Source: Caenorhabditis elegans
Taxonomy: Eukaryota > Nematoda > Chromadorea > Rhabditida > Rhabditidae
Length of the DNA: 64,000 nucleotides
NCBI RefSeq assembly: GCF_000002985.6
Contig: NC_003279.8
Location: 12,028,001-12,092,000 of the forward strand
Direction: 5' to 3'
The position numbers were made by a program, and so were the translations under genes. Positions 11,640 through 22,800 of the stretch are shown in pieces; position 1 is the stretch's first letter, and each line of letters begins with the position of its first letter. The notes beneath the pieces are model-generated. The model did no database searches. It was not told where the DNA came from and saw only the letters and a program-made list of their open reading frames with translations.

Positions 11640-13157
11640 GCTACTTTCAGGGCAAAACCGGTCTCCCTGTCTATTTTTATTGTCTATTTTTTGGCAAGGC
11701 TAGAGTGTCTGCTGCCATAAAATTATGATGTATTGCCGTCGTCAGTACCTCTCAAACAATTTTGTTTTCTTCTTTTTTTTTCGCTCCCCAATTCCCCCGA
11801 GGCCCCCTATTGCCATGTGATGGCGCTCGCTCCCCACTGTTTTCTCTGCTGTCTCTCCAATTTTCATACTCTCTCTCTCACTGCCCTTGGCCTCCTCGGT
11901 TTCCTCCCATTCAGACCGCCCGGCCATTTTCCCCCTTCTCTTTCTCCATTAATCAATAATGGCCGAGAGAGAGAGGGAGAGACAAGTGCCTGCGTCTCTT
12001 ACTCTCCCCTCACTATGTGTTGAGCGATGCGTACGCGCGTCGCGGTCGCCTCGTGACAGCAGCAGGTTCTCTATGTCTGCCTTGCCTCCAACAACACATC
12101 TTCCTAAACACCTAAAAAATGACGTTTTTTAGTGTCTCCCTGCCACGTTGGTCCCTGGGAAGAGAAATAATTTATAAGACTGCAGTCACTAGAACTCCTC
12201 CCTTTTCTTGCCAGTTTTTTTTTGTTTTCAAAAAGTAGATTATGAAATAGTCAGCTGATTGTTCTGTTGACCTTGTACAAAATTTCACAATATTTCACCT
12301 CTCTGGGTCATGAGATTTTGAAAAATTGCGTAAAGAATTTTCTGGAGGGTTACCATTTTCTTGTTAAGTTGATTGTTTTCTCTAATTATTCTAAATTTTT
12401 ATTTTTTCTATATGTTCAATTAAACTACTCTAATTTCTTTAAAATACTCAAACTTACCCCGAATCTCATGCTGAAATTCCGTAAAAAGACCCAAATCGAG
12501 CTGAAATCTCCAATTTTTCATTTCTCCCGATTCTGGTGCATTTTCAGTCTATGGGTACCCAAATTTGGAAATTTTAACTGAAAATGTACCTAAATCAACA
12601 AAAACTAGAAATTTATCGCTAAAATGAGAATCCAACCGCTGAGAAAAATTCAATTTTTAATTTTTGAAGCATTTTCTCATTTTCTCCTAAATCTCGTTAT
12701 TTTCTCACAAATTTATTTTTTCATACTCGAATTCTACAAATTATACATAATTCAAATTATTTTAAATCTGAAAATAACCCAAATTCTCCAACATAAAAAC
12801 TTGTTTTTGACCATAAGCTTGTTGCACGTACGGTATGGTGTTTTATGTTCCTTTGCGTCTAATACACCATATCTCACGCGCAAATCTCCTAAATTTCCTA
12901 AATTTTTATTGTTTTTTTCTCGAATTTTGTCGATTTTTCTTCGCAGATCTCCTTTTTTCGATCGATTTTTCTTGAATTTTGCTAATTTAAAGCTTATTTT
13001 TCAATATAAACACTAAAAATTGCCAATTTTTCAGATCCAACGGTCTATAGCATCATAGCCTTCGGGTTTGTGCCCCGGTGTAGTTCTGTAAGATCAAAAA
13101 CTCTAAAAAACGTATAATCTGATCAACTCAACAATCATCTCACTTATCCACCAAAAA
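11640..13157 (+). promoter_or_regulatory. upstream region of the Ser-rich gene (promoter/5'UTR, inferred)
   Basis: Contains pyrimidine-rich CTCTCTC tracts around 11850-12010 and a locally GC-rich block at 12020-12070 (GATGCGTACGCGCGTCGCG). It also contains a TTTTTCAG site at 13027-13034 that could be a trans- or cis-splice acceptor for the ATG at 13158. No coding exon is evident. Confidence 0.35.
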
Positions 13158-14986
13158 ATGAATCAATATTCATCTTTTTCTCCGTCTTCTCCATCGTCAT
13201 CCAGCCGTCCCAGTGGTGGTGGTGGCCAGTCATCCCATCAGACGACGCCGAAGTCATCCGGAAATCCACGTCAGCAACAAGCACAGCCACGTCATCGCCA
13301 ACGAAAGGCTCAATCATCGAGCCCAGCGTCGTTGGCAGCTTTTGCATCATCATCGGTGTGCTCATCGCCATCCGCCAGAAATGTACCGTTGCCACCAGTT
13401 GAATGGCTTAACCAGGTACATTGGTGTGGAAAATTTCAAGATTTTGAAGAAAAACCCCGGAAAAATGCAGAAATTCCGATTTTTCTTGTAAAAAAAAAGA
13501 AATTTTTCCAATTTTCAGGCTGAAAAACAACAAAAAACTCACTTTTTTGTGTAAAATTTTCAATTTTTTGTCGAAAATCGCTTTTACAGCAGGAAAATCA
13601 CCAAATGTTTATTTTTCACTGAATTTTTCCATAAAAAAGCCTTTTCTAGCTGGGAAATCCCGATTTTTGCTGCTTCAATTCTTTTTGATGAAAAAAGGCA
13701 TTTTCAGCTCAAATTAACCATTTTTGGCATAGAAATGTTTAGAAATCGAAATCCGCTTTTTAATGCATATTTCAGGGATTTTCATCGAAAAAATATTATT
13801 TTCAGTATGAAAACCTTCGAAAATAGCTTAAAATCGACCTTTTCTAGCATAAAAATCCTTTAAAATTCTGATTTTTCACTCAAAATCACATTTTTTTTCA
13901 ATTTTCAGTGAAAAAAAGCATTTTCACGTTGAAATCAACATTTTCTAGCTTAAAAACCTTCCAAGATTTCAATTTTCCCATCAAATCTCCCTTGAAGCTG
14001 TAAACTTCCGATTTTTCCTGAATTTTTTGATTTTCACCTTAAAATCAACATTTCCTACCATAAAAATACTAAAAATTCCGAATTTTCGTCCAGTTTTCTA
14101 CTGAAAAATGCATTTCCAGCTCATAATCATCATTTTTTGGCGAATAAAACCTTAAAAATTCCGAATTTTCCAGTTACAAGTCGATTTTTACTGAGAAAAA
14201 GGCGTTTTCAGCTGAAAATCTATCTTTTTTAGCATAGAAGTCTATTAAAAAAAGGATTTCCCACTGAAATCCTCCATTTTTATTCCAATTTTTACTGAAA
14301 AAAAGCATTTTCAAATCAACCTATTCTAGCATAAAAATCTTAAAATTCGAATTTTTTCGTTTTTCGGCTAAAAAAGGTTTTTCCAGCTCAAAAAACCTTA
14401 AAATTCCAAATTTTCAGCTCCAAGTCGATTTTTACTGAAAAAATGGCGTTTTCAGCTCGAAATCTATCTTTTTTAGCATAAAAATCCGTTCAAATTCTGA
14501 TTTTTTATTCAAATTCGCCCTTTTTTTTCAATTTTCAGTGAAAAAAAGCATTTTCACCTTGAAATCGACATTTTCAAGCTCAAAAAACCTCAAAATTCCA
14601 AATTTTCAGCTCCAAGACGATTTTTACCAAAAAAAAAATCATTTTAAGCTCAAAATCACAATTTCTAGCATAAAGTTCTTTGAAAATTCCGAATTTTCCA
14701 CTTTCCAGTGCATTTTCTTGCATTTTCCAGCCTAAAAATCCCTCAAAATTTCTCAATTTTTCAGCTCCAAGTGCCCGGACAGCTCGAAAACTCATCCCGT
14801 CCATCATCATCCATCTCAATGACGTCATCAGCTTCATCGTCAACATCTTCTCTCTCATCATCGGATGCTCCAATGATCACAATGACACCACGACGTGCTG
14901 CTCAAAAAGAGATGAAGCCAAAGACTGATGTGCTCGGAGTTCGTGTCTGTCCACTACAGCTCATCGCAGCAATCGCCTCGGCTTAA
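13158..14986 (+). CDS. Ser-rich protein with PNRC/EDC1-like PxxLPxPPxxW motif (160 aa)
   Basis: Exon 1, 13158-13415 (86 codons, CAG|GTACAT), joins exon 2, 14765-14986 (TTTTCAG|CTC), in phase 0. Exon 1 opens MNQYSSFSPSSPSSSS, carries a basic PRHRQRKAQ stretch, and ends SARNVPLPPVEWLNQ (residues 72-86). The spaced Leu-Pro-x-Pro-Pro-x-x-Trp motif resembles the short linear motif by which PNRC2/EDC1-type coactivators bind DCP1 in mRNA decapping. A role there is inference from that motif alone. Exon 2 is Ser/Thr-rich and ends with a conserved-looking VCPLQLIAAIASA. The exon 2 codons are clean. The 1.35-kb intron is simple A/T sequence with a repeated TTTTCAGCT theme. The protein is largely disordered, so family assignment stays tentative. 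Confidence 0.7.
13416..14764. repeat. intron built of diffuse A/T-rich ~60-base units
   Basis: Irregularly repeated phrases such as TTTTCAGCTCAAAATC, GCATAAAAATC and CCGATTTTTC...AAAAAGCATTTTCA appear about every 60-100 bases along the whole intron. This suggests old tandem expansion. Many cryptic TTTTCAG acceptors result. Confidence 0.5.
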
Positions 14987-17767
14987 AGCTTCTGGATTCT
15001 GGATTTCCCCCTTATTTTTGGATTATTTTAGTGTATTTTTTGGGGGGTTTTTTGGGTTTTCGAACTGAAATTTTGGCTTAAAAAGCCTAAAAAACCCCTA
15101 AAAAACTGAGATAATCTAATTTTCCCCTGCAAAACTTATCCATATTCGTCTCTCTCAACAATTTATCACAGTTTTGGCTTCTTTTTTTGAAAATTTTCAC
15201 TTTTTTTTTTGTTAATTTGCAATATATTTTGTTTGTCTTGCTGCGGGGGATTTTTTCGTTAAAATAGAGAAAAAAAAATCGAAAAAATTCCCCGCGAAAT
15301 CCCCGTGTGCTACTAGAAATTCTGAACCATTGTAGATATTTCGGTTTTTTTTTCGAAATTTCTTTCCCGGAATTCGATAGTACAAATACAGGTATTCCCC
15401 CGTCCCGTTTTCATTTTTTGACCCGAAAAATCTTAGAAATTCGATATTTTAGACCGCCCATCTTTTTTTTCGCGTTTTTTTCCTTTAGTTTTCCCCCCCA
15501 CCAAAACGTGATGATTTTCCTGTACATATTGGATTTTTCCTCACCTTTTTCTTCCATTTTTTGTCCATTTTCACTTATATGTTTTGTTAATTATTGGTTT
15601 TTGCCCCCCACAAAAATGCTCAAAATGGCTCCAAATTTCCCGGAAAAACGGGTTTTCTTTCGGCGAAAATTTTGAATTATTTAGTGAAAAAATAGCCAAA
15701 ATTCTCAAATTTTGCACGGTTTTTTCAATTTTTTTGCAAATTTTGGTGCATTTTCCGTAAAAATCGACAAAAAATTGCGAAACACATTTTTCCGAGTTTT
15801 TTTTTTGCCGATTTCGTGCAAAAAACGTGGGAAAATCTGCAAAAATGCAGAAAACAGGAAAAAATTGATTTTCTGCCACTATTTTGCAATTTTCGGTCGA
15901 TTTTAGTGCATTTTTAGCCGATTTTGACTGAAAATTTGCAAAATATTGATTGAAAATTAAATTTTATCGATTTTTTCTGATATTTTGGCTTTTTCCCAAG
16001 TTTTTTGTCGATTTTGTGCACAAAACGTGAAAAAACCGATGAAAAAAAACTTGCGCGTCAAATACAATGCACTGCGTACACTCGCGGTGTTTGCACCGAG
16101 TGCATTCTAATTGACGGGCAAAATCTTTTTTTACACTGAATTTTTACGATTTTCTTGAGTTTTAGCCAAATTTGCTAATTATTCGTACATTTTTGTCCAT
16201 TTTCAGTCGATTTTCACTGAAAATTACCAAATTTTTCGCCTAAAAACTGTTTTTCCACGGAAATTTGGAGATTTTCACAGTCTCAAAAATCAATAATTAT
16301 CAAGTGTGTACCCAACTTCAAAAATTGATTTTGGCCGGGTCACACGCCACTTTTTCTCGATTAGTTTTTCAATATTTTCTGGGAAAACTCGCCAAGAAAA
16401 ATGGGCGGCCTCTAAATCTCTATTATCGATTTTTCTTTTTTCATTTTTTTTCATTTTTCCCCATACTGAAAATCGACCTTTTTAGGTTATTTTCACTCTG
16501 TTTTTGTACCATCTTTTCTTCTTTTTCTCTATGTCTCGTTATTTCTGTGTTAGCACCCCCACTCTCTCTCTCTCTCACTCTATCTCTCTCTGTCTCTCTC
16601 TGTCTCGCCACGTCATATTTTAATGTTCATATCCCCCCGAGTCTGGTCACACTATCCTACAGTAACCAAGCCTACAGTCTACAGTAATCCTATATATCTA
16701 TCAATATCTTATAATCTTTTAATATATATAATCCACACAGTTTAGCTGCTACAGTAATCCCGGCTAAATTTGTTCTCTAGTCTATTGGTTTTTTTTGAAA
16801 ATTTTAAATTTTCCCCCTCACCCACCCACCCATTCATTTAAATCTCTCAGAAGCCTTAATTTTTAAATTTTCGCGCGAGTCGAACCTCGATCTCCCAGGT
16901 TTTCGCATTCCTTCCCACTTTTTTTTCCATCTTTTTTCCTGTTTCTTGGCTATTTTTTGGGAAAAGTATCAAATTTCTCTCGCGAAATTTGCGATTTCCC
17001 GAAAATTTGCCAACTTTCCACTGAGATTTTGGCGTTTTTTGCGCATTTCCACCTCTACCATCTGTACGGATTGCGATTTTTTTCACTGAAATCGAATAGA
17101 TCACTATCAAGACAAAATTTCCAGGCTTTCAGGCTCTCATTAGGCTTGTCTGGACTATTTTTCTTGAAAAGAAGAAGAAGTAATAAATACGTTGTGATCT
17201 AAAAAAATATTGTGTTTTTTTTCAAAAATTCAGAATTACATAAAAGCATAAAATGAGATTCCAGTGTACATTAATCGAATGGAATTTGAAATTGGAAGAG
17301 AAAAAGTTTGAGATTTATCGGCCACTTTGGATTTGTCGGCTTTCCGTTTGGATTGGGGGCGAAGACGGGCGAGAAGGCGGATTCGAGGGCGATATTCTGG
17401 AAAATTTGAATTTTTTTCCCGTTTTTTGGGAATTTTTAGCCCAAATCGCTGGAAAATAGGCCAAAATCGATAGAATTTTTTGCAAAAAACTGGCGAAGTT
17501 GAATAAAAAAATAATTTTTTTTACAATTTTTAATGAATTTTTCCCATTTTTTCGCAAATTTTCGTCGTTTTTTGAGAATTTTCCGTTTAAATCGGTGGAA
17601 AATAAGCTAAATCGACAAAAATTTTCAGAAATATGTGGAAATTGGATTAAAAAACCATTTTCAGCGAATATTACGTAAATTTTGGTCGATTTTGGTGCAT
17701 TTTTTGCCGATTTTGACTGGAGAAGTCATATTTTATGGTTTTTTTTTTCGTCGATTTTGGCCCATTT
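14987..17767. other. intergenic, A/T-rich with a CT microsatellite
   Basis: No supported coding exon. It holds the 3'UTR of the Ser-rich gene, an inverted-repeat element at 16046-16122, a CTCTCTCTCTCA tract around 16560-16605, and many TTTTTCGATTTT-type simple phrases. Open frames here are short and biased to Phe/Lys/Asn. Confidence 0.5.
16046..16122 (+). mobile_element. short inverted-repeat element (GCGCGTCAAATACAATGCACT), copy A
   Basis: A 75-base unit with its own imperfect terminal inverted repeats: GCGTCAAATACAATGCACT at the left, AGTGCATTCTAATTGACG at the right. The second copy, at 18113-18187, is in reverse orientation. Confidence 0.75.
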
Positions 17768-18593
17768 TCAGAAGATTTTTTTTTTGGCCAACTCACTGCA
17801 GGAGCTCATCATTGTATCCAATTTTTCCGTAATTTCCATCGTTCGAACCTTCTCCAGAATCGCTGAGAGCCTGGCGTAGATATTTGGACTTCTACGGCTG
17901 AAAATTATAAAATTTTAGTGAAAAATCATCAAATTCTGTAAGATTTACCCATCAGGGCGCCTCAATCGGCTGATAGTGACACGAAATCCGACGAGTTGAG
18001 TTTCCGACGGTGTTACCATGCATACTGGAAGAATTTCAAGTTATTTTTAATCAAAAATCATCTGAAATTAGCTAAAAAATTCAAGAATTTCGAAAAAAAT
18101 GCAGAAAAAAAGATTTGCGCGTCAATTAAAATGCACTCAGTGCAAACACCGCAAGTGTACGCAGTGCATTGTATTTGACGCGCAAGTTTTATTTCTGGGT
18201 TTTAAAGCATTTCTACAGCAAAAAATACAATAAAATCAATTAAAAATCTAGATTTTAGGCCCAAAAACCTTCAAAAGCCAATAATCGTCCTGCCGCAATA
18301 TATTGCTCCGCGAGCTGACAATTTTCTTCAACGTGTCGCTGAAATCGTGCATCCGGGCATTTCGAATGCTCATAATCCTGTCCAAACTTCATTTTCGGCC
18401 AATCCGCCGTGCTCGGCGAGCATCTTTCCATTGCCACGTAGCAAAATGACGTCAGAAAGTCGCAGAAAATGGCGGTATCCCGAAGATTGCCACCAACACG
18501 TCGGCGATGCTTCTTGCCGAGAATTACGTGGTGGGGAGGTTTAATGATGACGGCTTTGGCCGTTGTGATGTTAGTTGCTCGAAGAGATTTCAT
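17768..18593 (-). CDS. unrecognised basic protein (176 aa)
   Basis: Three exons close in phase: 18593-18269 (donor GAAG|GTTTTT), 18024-17949 (TTCCAG|TATGC) and 17897-17768 (TTTTCAG|CCG), ending KKKIF and TGA at 17768-17770. The ATG at 18593 follows a good CAG site at about 18617, so a trans-spliced 5' end is plausible. Residues 1-45 are basic (HHVILGKKHRRRVGG). The middle has paired Cys, and the C-terminal part (GFRVTISRLRRPDGRRSPNI, then ILEKVRTMEITEKLDTMM) looks helical. The first 40 bases of the third exon encode the most ordered-looking segment. No membrane span is seen and no family was recognised. It lies about 1.3 kb downstream of ksr-2 on the same strand. That gap is too large for a standard worm operon. 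Confidence 0.6.
18113..18187 (-). mobile_element. short inverted-repeat element, copy B
   Basis: Reverse complement of the 16046 copy (GCGTCAATTAAAATGCACT ... AATGCACTGCGT..TTTGACGCGC). It lies in intron 1 of the 176-aa gene. Confidence 0.75.
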
Positions 18594-18749
18594 TTTTAGG
18601 GTCTTCCTGGGGAATCTGAAAAAAAAATTACCAAGACGTTTTTATCCTGAATTTTGCGATTTTTAAAAAAATTTTACAGAGAAAAATTCAAAAAAAAACC
18701 GCGCCGCGCTTGCTTATTCTAAGGCCCAGACGCCAAATTTTGTGATTTT

Positions 18750-19085
18750 CGCGCCAAAACTACGGTACCAGGTCTCGCCACGCCTTTTTTGAACTGCGAG
18801 CAGGTGTGCGCCTTTAAAGATTACTGTAGGAATTTTTTCAATCAAAAACTATGAAAAATCGGTTAAAATTCCACAGCAACCAAAGTTCGAAGTTACAGTA
18901 ATTTAAAGGCGCACACCTGCCCAAAATGCTTTTTTCACGATTTTTCTCCAAAGTTGTAAATTTTAGAGAAAAAATCGTGTTGAAAACTCAATTTTTATGC
19001 AAAAGTCGGTAATTAGGCCATTTGGACTCGGCTACGGCCGGGGTAGATTTACGGAGCGGCGCGTGTCGCGTCGCGGCTAGTTTTT
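18750..19085. repeat. dispersed-repeat block (GGTGTGCGCCTTTAAA inverted pair and others)
   Basis: GCAGGTGTGCGCCTTTAAAG at about 18800 is mirrored by TTTAAAGGCGCACACCTG at about 18905. It is flanked on the left by ACGGTACCAGGTCTCGCCACG and on the right by GTAGATTTACGGAGCGGCGC. The same phrases recur near 28080-28140 and 30870-30910. Confidence 0.6.
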
Positions 19086-19884
19086 CATTGTAAAACTGAA
19101 TAAAATGGTTTGTTTAACGGTTTTTAACGAAAATTTACAAAATTAGGTTTAATTTAACCTAATTTTGCAAATTTCAAAGGGAAATATTAAATTTTTCAAG
19201 TTTTTGAGAGAAAAATCGTAAAAATGCCCAATTTCAGCCAAAATTCGCGCGAAAATCCTGAAATTCAATCAATTTTCAGCGAATAAAATTACATGAAATA
19301 TGTAAAAAACTCCTGGATAATCCCCAAAAAATTCCAACTAAAAAGTCGATATTTTCATTTGAAAATTGAAAATTTGTCGAAAAACTATATATAACTATAT
19401 ATCAGGGGAGGAAGGCGGGAACAAAAAAATTTCAAGGCAGCACAGAAATGGTAGAAAAAAAGAAAATATAATTTAATATAAATAAATCATTGGATAAAAT
19501 TGGAATTAATATAGTAGGAATCCGGTTGTGGTATATAAAACTCGTTTTTTGCTTCTTTTCAGGGGGGAAAAAGGATGGCACAGGAAGGGAAACGGCGGGA
19601 AATTAAACTTAAATTAAAAAATTTTTTTGGCGGGATTAATTTGGGAAATTTGGAGGAAAATAGGAAAACGCGGATAAAAATGATGGAAAAATGGGATTTT
19701 TTTTCTTTTTCTGATAAAACTATGATATGATTATGAAACAAGATCAATGGCAGGGGCAGGGATGAATATAGGATAAATATTTGTATATATATATAGGTAT
19801 TTAAATGGATAAAATGTCTAATTTCTTCTTCTTTTCTCTTCTCTCTCTCTCTCTCTGTACATAAAAAATCGATAATTCTACACA

Positions 19885-22800
19885 CTAAAACAGTGGATTC
19901 TCGTGTGCCGTGCTGCGTCTCTTCTGCTTATTCGACTCTTTTCTCGGCATTTGAACTGTAATTCGCTTCACAATTTGTTGGAAACTCGGCCGCTTCTCCG
20001 GTTGGCTCGACCAGCATTCCAGCAGCAGTTCGTGCAATTTTCCGTCGATTTTTTGCAGCTGGGCGTCGAGCCGTTGAAGTGCCGCTTTTTGGCCGCACAT
20101 TTTCGCGTAGAGCTTCTGATCCCAAGAGTCACAGCCCGTTGGCATACGGCGGAGCAGGAGTTCGAAGAAAATTGTACTGAAAATTGGGAAAATTTTCAAA
20201 TTATTGATTTTTAAAACTTTAAATATAAAAAATGATAGTTTTTTGACTAGTTTTGAAAAAAAATTAATTTTTATTAAATTTTTCCCAATATGTCGATTTA
20301 CGCAGCATTTTTCAGTGTTAATTTCAAAGTTTAAATATTAAAAAAAAAATTTTTTTCGCTTTTTCAAAAATTGTCGATTTTTAACTCAAAATATTCAAAA
20401 ATTGAGATTTTTTTCACTAGTTTTGTGAAAAAATCTTCATTTTTAATGATTTTTTCCAAATTTTTCTCAATGTGTCGATTTACGCAGCTCTCTCGTGTAC
20501 TCCTCGTGGAGAAGAGGTAAAGATTCTCCAATTTTTAGCTAAAACTCTCAGTTTTGGACCATTTTCACTGGTTTTTTTGTATTGAACACACAAAATCGTT
20601 CATTTTTTGGTGAAAAATACAAAAATAGTCTCAATTTTAGAGTTTTTGACCAGTATCCATAATTTATGAATTTACTGGTCAAAAACTCCAAATTTGAGTG
20701 TTTTTTTTCGCATTTTCATCAAAATACATAGAAATAAGCAAAAAATGGACGATTTTGATGTTAATCACAGAAGAAAACTAGCGAAATTGGTGCAAAACCG
20801 AGAATTTCACCTAAAAACTGTAGAATCTTCGGCTCTTCTCCACGAGGAGTACACGAGAGAGCTGCGTAAATCGACAGAGAGGCTCCAGCTCTTCCATTTT
20901 TTAATTTTCGCTAAAAAGAAGAGCACCGATTAGCAAAATTTCACAAATTTTTACGAAAAAAAAACGGTAGCCCGGGTCTCGCCACGATCGAAAATTCCCA
21001 GCTACCGTACCCCCGAGAATTTCGCAGTTTTCCCGATATTTTGAAAAATACGCCAAATATCAGGAAAATTACGAAATTCTCGTAGGTACGGTAGCTGGGA
21101 AGTTTCGTTCATGGCGAGACCCTGAATACCGTCTTTTTTAGTAAAAATTTTGAAAAAAAAATGGAATTCTGTCTTTTTCTTGACATTGACTTATTTTTGT
21201 CCATAAATTACGAACAACACGCCAAATATCAAGAAAATTACGAAATTCTCGGGGGTACTGTAGCTGGGGAAGTTTCGATCGTGGCGAGACCCCGAGCTAC
21301 CGTAGTTTTTCGTAAAAATTTGTGAAATTTTGCAAATCGGTCTCCCAAACTCCATTAAATTTGAAAATGGAAGAGCTGTCGATTTACGCAGCTCGCTCGT
21401 GTACTCCTCGTGGAGAAGAGCTCTAAAAACGAATTCTTGTGGCGAGACCCAAGGCTACCGGATTTTCTGGCCAAAAATCGCATTTTTTTTCGCAATTCGA
21501 AAGCGGTTTTCACTTAAAAATCCGATAAAATACGAAATTTCCTGGTTTTCTTGGTGTGTTTTTCGTAATTTATGAATAAAAATGAGTAAATGTCAAGAAA
21601 ATGGCAGAATTCAATTTTTTCGAAATTTTTACGACAAAATACCGGGGTCTTGCCACGATCGAAAATTCCCAGCTACCGTACCCCCGAGAATTTCGCAGTT
21701 TTCCCGATATTTTGAAAAATACGCCAAATATCCGGAAAACTGCGAAAGTCCCGTGGGAACGGTAGCTGGAAAGTTTCGGTCGTGGCGAGACCCTGAATAC
21801 CGTACTTTTTAGTAAAAACGTCGACAAAAATTGAATTCTGTCTTTTTCTTGACATTTACTCATTTTTATTCATAAATTACGAAAAACGCCCCAAAAAACC
21901 AAGAAATTTCGAAGTTCTCGGAGGGACTGTAGCTGGGGAAGTTTCGATCGTGGCGAGACCTCTGGCCAAAAATCGCAATTTTTCGCATTTCGGAAGCGGT
22001 TTTCAATCAAAAAAAATTAAAAATTCGATAAAATCCCCCCGTACCCAAACGAATAAACATCAGATTCTTGTGAAAACGGTAGTTCATGTTGAAACAACAC
22101 ATCACCCCTCCAATCAATCATCAAATTTCCAGCAATTTCCGGCGAAAGATAGTCAATCCAGTGATTTGGGATTAAAAGTGTACAATTTCTGCGGGGATTC
22201 TCCAGCCGCTCAAGCTTCATCAACGCAAAATCCGTAACAACGACTCGATTCGGATTGTCCAAAAGAATATTTTTCGTTCGTAAATCTCGATGAAGTATCT
22301 TCTTTTTATGCAGATAAGACATTGCCTGACAAATTTGCAACGAAATTTGAAATGTCCACGATTGATCGAAATCTTCGGATAATTGTTCATGAATTCGGTG
22401 ATAAAGAGTGTTGTGTTGATAGAAATTCGTGACAATTGCGTACGTATTCGTCACTGGATCTGATACGTATCCGTAGAATAGGGCTATATGATCGTGCCGC
22501 GAGTTCTGGAAAAAAATCGAATTTTTTTTTGTGGGGTAATTGTGTTTTTAATGCCAAATATATAACAATTTTGCACAGAAAAAAAGTTGAATTTTTCATT
22601 TTTTAAATTAAAAATTTTTTTTTCGCAATTTTTGTTGAAAAAATTTTTCGCATTAATTTAGCACAGAAAAACCGTTTAAAAATCGTAATTTTACGAAAAA
22701 CTTGGATTTTTGGACACGAATTTTTAACAAAAATCCAATTTTTTTAGTAGTGTAAACAAAAATTTGAAATTTTCAGACAAAGGGTCATAGAACATATGCC

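Noticed and set aside
20694-20933. Frame MSVFFRIFIKIHRNKQKMDD.. in the last ksr-2 intron
   Set aside because: On the opposite strand to ksr-2. The second half is a CTCGTGTACTCCTCG repeat copy, and no splice partner was found.
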